This document shows positions 13,253 through 14,848 of a DNA stretch of 14,848 bases, piece by piece. Positions within the stretch are counted from its first letter, which is position 1. Every line of letters starts with the position of its first letter. This DNA comes from an uncultured Bacilli bacterium (GTDB lineage Bacteria; Bacillota_I; Bacilli_A; RF39; UBA660), in NCBI GenBank assembly GCA_947629115.1, contig CANRCL010000019.1, positions 1 through 14,848 on the forward strand, written 5' to 3'. The notes under the pieces were generated by a model. That model was not told the DNA's origin, did not search any database, and saw only the letters and a list, made by a program, of their open reading frames with translations. A program made the position numbers and the translations under genes.

Positions 13253-13894
13253 ATGGCTGATATGATTTTTAAGTATAGTGCAATGAATGGTGGTAAAACC
13301 ATTAATATTTTACAAACGGCTTATAGTTATGAGCAAAATAATTTTAAAGTAGTTATTATTAAATCTGAAAAAGATACTAAAGGAAAAAATCAAATAATTT
13401 CTCGTAATGGAATGGCAAGAAATGTTGATATATTATTAAAAGAGAATGAGTCTTTATTGACTGAAAAAAATTATAAAATATATTATACTGCTAAAGTAAT
13501 ATTAGTTGATGAAGTAGAATTATTAACAGAAAATCAAGTTAAAGAATTATGGATGATAGCCCATCTTATCAATATTCCAGTTTTATGTTATGGCTTAAAA
13601 AGTAATTTCAAAGGTGAAATTTTTGGCCCGGGAATTGCTCAAATTATTGCCATTGCTGATATAGTCGAAGAAATTGGTAGTAGTAGTTTATGCCTTTGTG
13701 GAAAGAAAGCCATATTTAATGCACGCAAAGTAGATGATAAGTTTACAGATGAGGGAGAAACCATTGTAATTGATGATGGAACGAAAAAGAATACTACATA
13801 TGTTCCTTTATGTTCAGATTGTTATTTAAAATATGTTAAAATCAAAAGTGAAAATGCTAAAAAATTAACAACTTTAGTTGATAAAATTAAATAG
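13253..13894 (+). CDS. tdk: Thymidine kinase
   Basis: A 213-residue type II thymidine kinase that phosphorylates thymidine to dTMP using ATP in pyrimidine salvage. The P-loop SAMNGGKT (9-15 core) is the bacterial Tdk version. The Walker-B-like acidic segment is VDEVELL (85-91), slightly unlike the usual DEAQF. The nucleoside-binding lasso region shows CYGLKSNFKGEIFGPG (112-127). Zinc-site cysteines are C147 and C149 plus C187 and C190. Length is typical. AAGGGTGA lies 6 bases before the ATG. It has its own strong promoter and likely carries the next gene on the same transcript (13-base gap). Confidence 0.93.
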   Translation: MADMIFKYSAMNGGKTINILQTAYSYEQNNFKVVIIKSEKDTKGKNQIISRNGMARNVDILLKENESLLTEKNYKIYYTAKVILVDEVELLTENQVKELWMIAHLINIPVLCYGLKSNFKGEIFGPGIAQIIAIADIVEEIGSSSLCLCGKKAIFNARKVDDKFTDEGETIVIDDGTKKNTTYVPLCSDCYLKYVKIKSENAKKLTTLVDKIK

Positions 13895-13907
13895 TTTAGA
13901 GGGTTTT

Positions 13908-14612
13908 ATGGATATAAAAGATTTTAAAATTGATTTAGATAAATTAATTATTGCTGGTCCATCTAAAAACAGTAAAGAATTTGCTGATGTTAAATTATAT
14001 GGCGATGGAAGTACGTTAATTAATGAAGATGTTAGTAGAAAAATACAATATTTTTTAAAGACTGAACCAGAAATGTTCATTGAAAAAATTATTTTGGATA
14101 ATATTAAAAGAGATAAAATAAATACTTATGAAAAATATCAAATTTTTTCTAAAACTTCTAATTCTAAAAGGATAGATAGTTGGACACATTTGACTAGTCA
14201 AAAATATGAATTATACCTATCAAGTTATATTGCAACTAAAATGCCTGAATTAGCCAAAAAATTAAAAGCAATAGCGAGAAAAGATATTTCCGAAACAGCA
14301 ATTGATAAATTAAAAGACTATAAAGGTAATAATTTATTAGTGGTTTCTTATCCTAATTTAGTTAAAGAAAAATTATTTGTAATGGGTGAAGAGCCATTAG
14401 TATATGTTGATATTACATCTAATCCTAATATTGATTATATAAAGAAAGTTTTAGATGTTTATGAAGAAATTAATGGTTTAGTTAGATATAGAAGTTATAG
14501 TGCTAATTCGGTAACCTTTGAAAATGAAAATGGAGGAATTTTAAAATTAAGTGATACATCAGTAAATCATGAATTAAAAGAAGTAAGTGTATCTTTAATG
14601 CGGAGAAGATAA
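13908..14612 (+). CDS. Unrecognised soluble protein downstream of tdk
   Basis: A 234-residue protein from the ATG at 13908; an in-frame TTG ten codons upstream lies inside tdk and lacks a ribosome site, while AGAGGG precedes the ATG by about 4 bases. It has no signal peptide, membrane helix or cysteine. The first half is charged and helical (SRKIQYFLKTEPEMFIEKI). The second half alternates strands and helices, with LLVVSYPNLVKEKLFVMGEEP and LVYVDITSNPN, and ends RRR. I recognise no catalytic motif. It follows tdk by 13 bases and is probably co-transcribed; codon and base use are like the neighbours. A cytoplasmic location is inferred. Confidence 0.75.
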   Translation: MDIKDFKIDLDKLIIAGPSKNSKEFADVKLYGDGSTLINEDVSRKIQYFLKTEPEMFIEKIILDNIKRDKINTYEKYQIFSKTSNSKRIDSWTHLTSQKYELYLSSYIATKMPELAKKLKAIARKDISETAIDKLKDYKGNNLLVVSYPNLVKEKLFVMGEEPLVYVDITSNPNIDYIKKVLDVYEEINGLVRYRSYSANSVTFENENGGILKLSDTSVNHELKEVSVSLMRRR

Positions 14613-14633
14613 ATTTAATTGCTAAAATTAAAT
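14613..14633. repeat. 8-bp AT inverted repeat
   Basis: ATTTAATT (14613-14620) and AATTAAAT (14626-14633) are inverted copies separated by GCTAA, directly after the stop of the unrecognised gene and overlapping the next -35 box. It has no GC in the stem or T-run, so it is a poor terminator. Confidence 0.4.
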
Positions 14634-14647
14634 AAATAAGATATAAT
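14619..14647 (+). promoter_or_regulatory. Sigma-A promoter of the T-box transcript
   Basis: TTGCTA (14619-14624), exactly 17 bases, then a perfect TATAAT (14642-14647). The predicted start near 14654 fixes the 5' end of the T-box leader. Confidence 0.8.
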
Positions 14648-14653
14648 TTAGTA

Positions 14654-14767
14654 GATACAAGTGATGATGGCGTGGAAAACTGGAGCTGTATAAAAAAGAG
14701 AGATTCTTCTAGGAATAAGTAAGGTGGAACCGCGAATAAATCGTCCTTACATTTCTGGAAGTTTTTT
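14654..14767 (+). promoter_or_regulatory. T-box riboswitch, probably glycine-responsive
   Basis: The 13-base T-box AGGTGGAACCGCG (14722-14734) is diagnostic. GTAAGG (14719-14724) pairs with CCTTAC (14745-14750) around the TGGAACC bulge to make the antiterminator. The bulge TGGA would pair with a tRNA ending UCCA, a discriminator U as in tRNA-Gly (also Thr or Cys in some bacteria). A small stem III is seen at 14699-14710 (AGAG/TTCT). ATACA (14655-14659) and TGTAT (14687-14691) close a stem I of only about 37 bases with a GATGA kink-turn-like motif. Candidate Gly specifiers are GGC (14669-14671 frame region) and GGA (14682-14684). The competing terminator, CTTAC/GGAAG (14746-14761, one mismatch) plus TTTTTT, is weak. 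Glycyl-tRNA synthetase is the expected downstream gene because it often follows recO; it lies outside the window. Confidence 0.85.
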
Positions 14768-14818
14768 GCTTAGAAAGTGTGAAAAGTTTTATGGAAAACA
14801 AGTAACACAAGAAAAAAG

Positions 14819-14842
14819 ATATTAAAATGAAAGTTTTAATAT
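14819..14842. repeat. 9-bp inverted repeat downstream of the T-box
   Basis: ATATTAAAA (14819-14827) and TTTTAATAT (14834-14842) are perfect inverted copies around TGAAAG. All stem bases are A/T. Between the T-box T-run and the window end no ribosome site or start of a credible gene is visible. Confidence 0.4.
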
Positions 14843-14848
14843 AAATCT

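Noticed and set aside
14780..14848. Start of the aminoacyl-tRNA synthetase gene
   Set aside because: ATGs at 14791 and 14827 run into stops after a few codons and no ribosome site is present, so the gene must begin beyond the window.

Overview
The window is a stretch of a very AT-rich Gram-positive chromosome. TGA is used as an ordinary stop (SpoIIIAH-like, VanZ-like and ybeY genes) and tryptophans are TGG, so the code is the standard bacterial one and not the Mycoplasma/Spiroplasma one. Strong AAGGAGG-type ribosome sites, a T-box leader, and SpoIIIAH-, YqfC- and YqfD-type sporulation proteins point to a spore-forming-lineage Firmicute (Bacillota). By gene style I infer an uncultured gut Bacilli/Erysipelotrichia-like lineage; that placement is inference.

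Layout. (1) 48-2276: a large membrane-anchored surface protein with about nine GLUG repeats, ending in its own terminator. (2) 2330-2824, minus strand: a stand-alone SpoIIIAH-like protein. (3) 2952-5723: a compact bacteriocin locus. It holds a C39 peptidase/ABC exporter, a short membrane accessory protein and two tiny double-glycine precursor peptides, each with a GxxxG motif and one C-terminal cysteine. No separate immunity or regulator gene is visible. (4) 5749-11129: a version of the widespread rpsU-yqeY-yqfC-yqfD-(phoH-yqfF)-ybeY-dgkA-(cdd)-era-yqzL-recO cluster. phoH, yqfF and cdd are absent, and a VanZ-like gene sits where phoH/yqfF usually lie. Many genes overlap; terminators follow yqeY and recO. 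(5) 11130-14612: four genes lying between recO and a T-box leader, mostly with their own promoters: an ORF6N protein with a PLD-like C-terminus, a class II Fic protein, thymidine kinase, and an unrecognised soluble protein. (6) 14619-14848: a strong promoter and a T-box riboswitch with a TGGA bulge. By synteny it probably leads a glycyl-tRNA synthetase gene outside the window.

How the parts work together. The bacteriocin genes form one export/maturation unit: the C39 domain removes the GG leaders while the ABC part exports the cores. The rpsU-recO block serves translation, rRNA maturation, ribosome assembly, isoprenoid-lipid phosphorylation, sporulation and DNA repair. The main points for a second look are the two-peptide bacteriocin system, the unusually short T-box leader, a perfect 15-bp inverted repeat inside the ORF6N gene, and a hairpin that buries the yqzL ribosome site.
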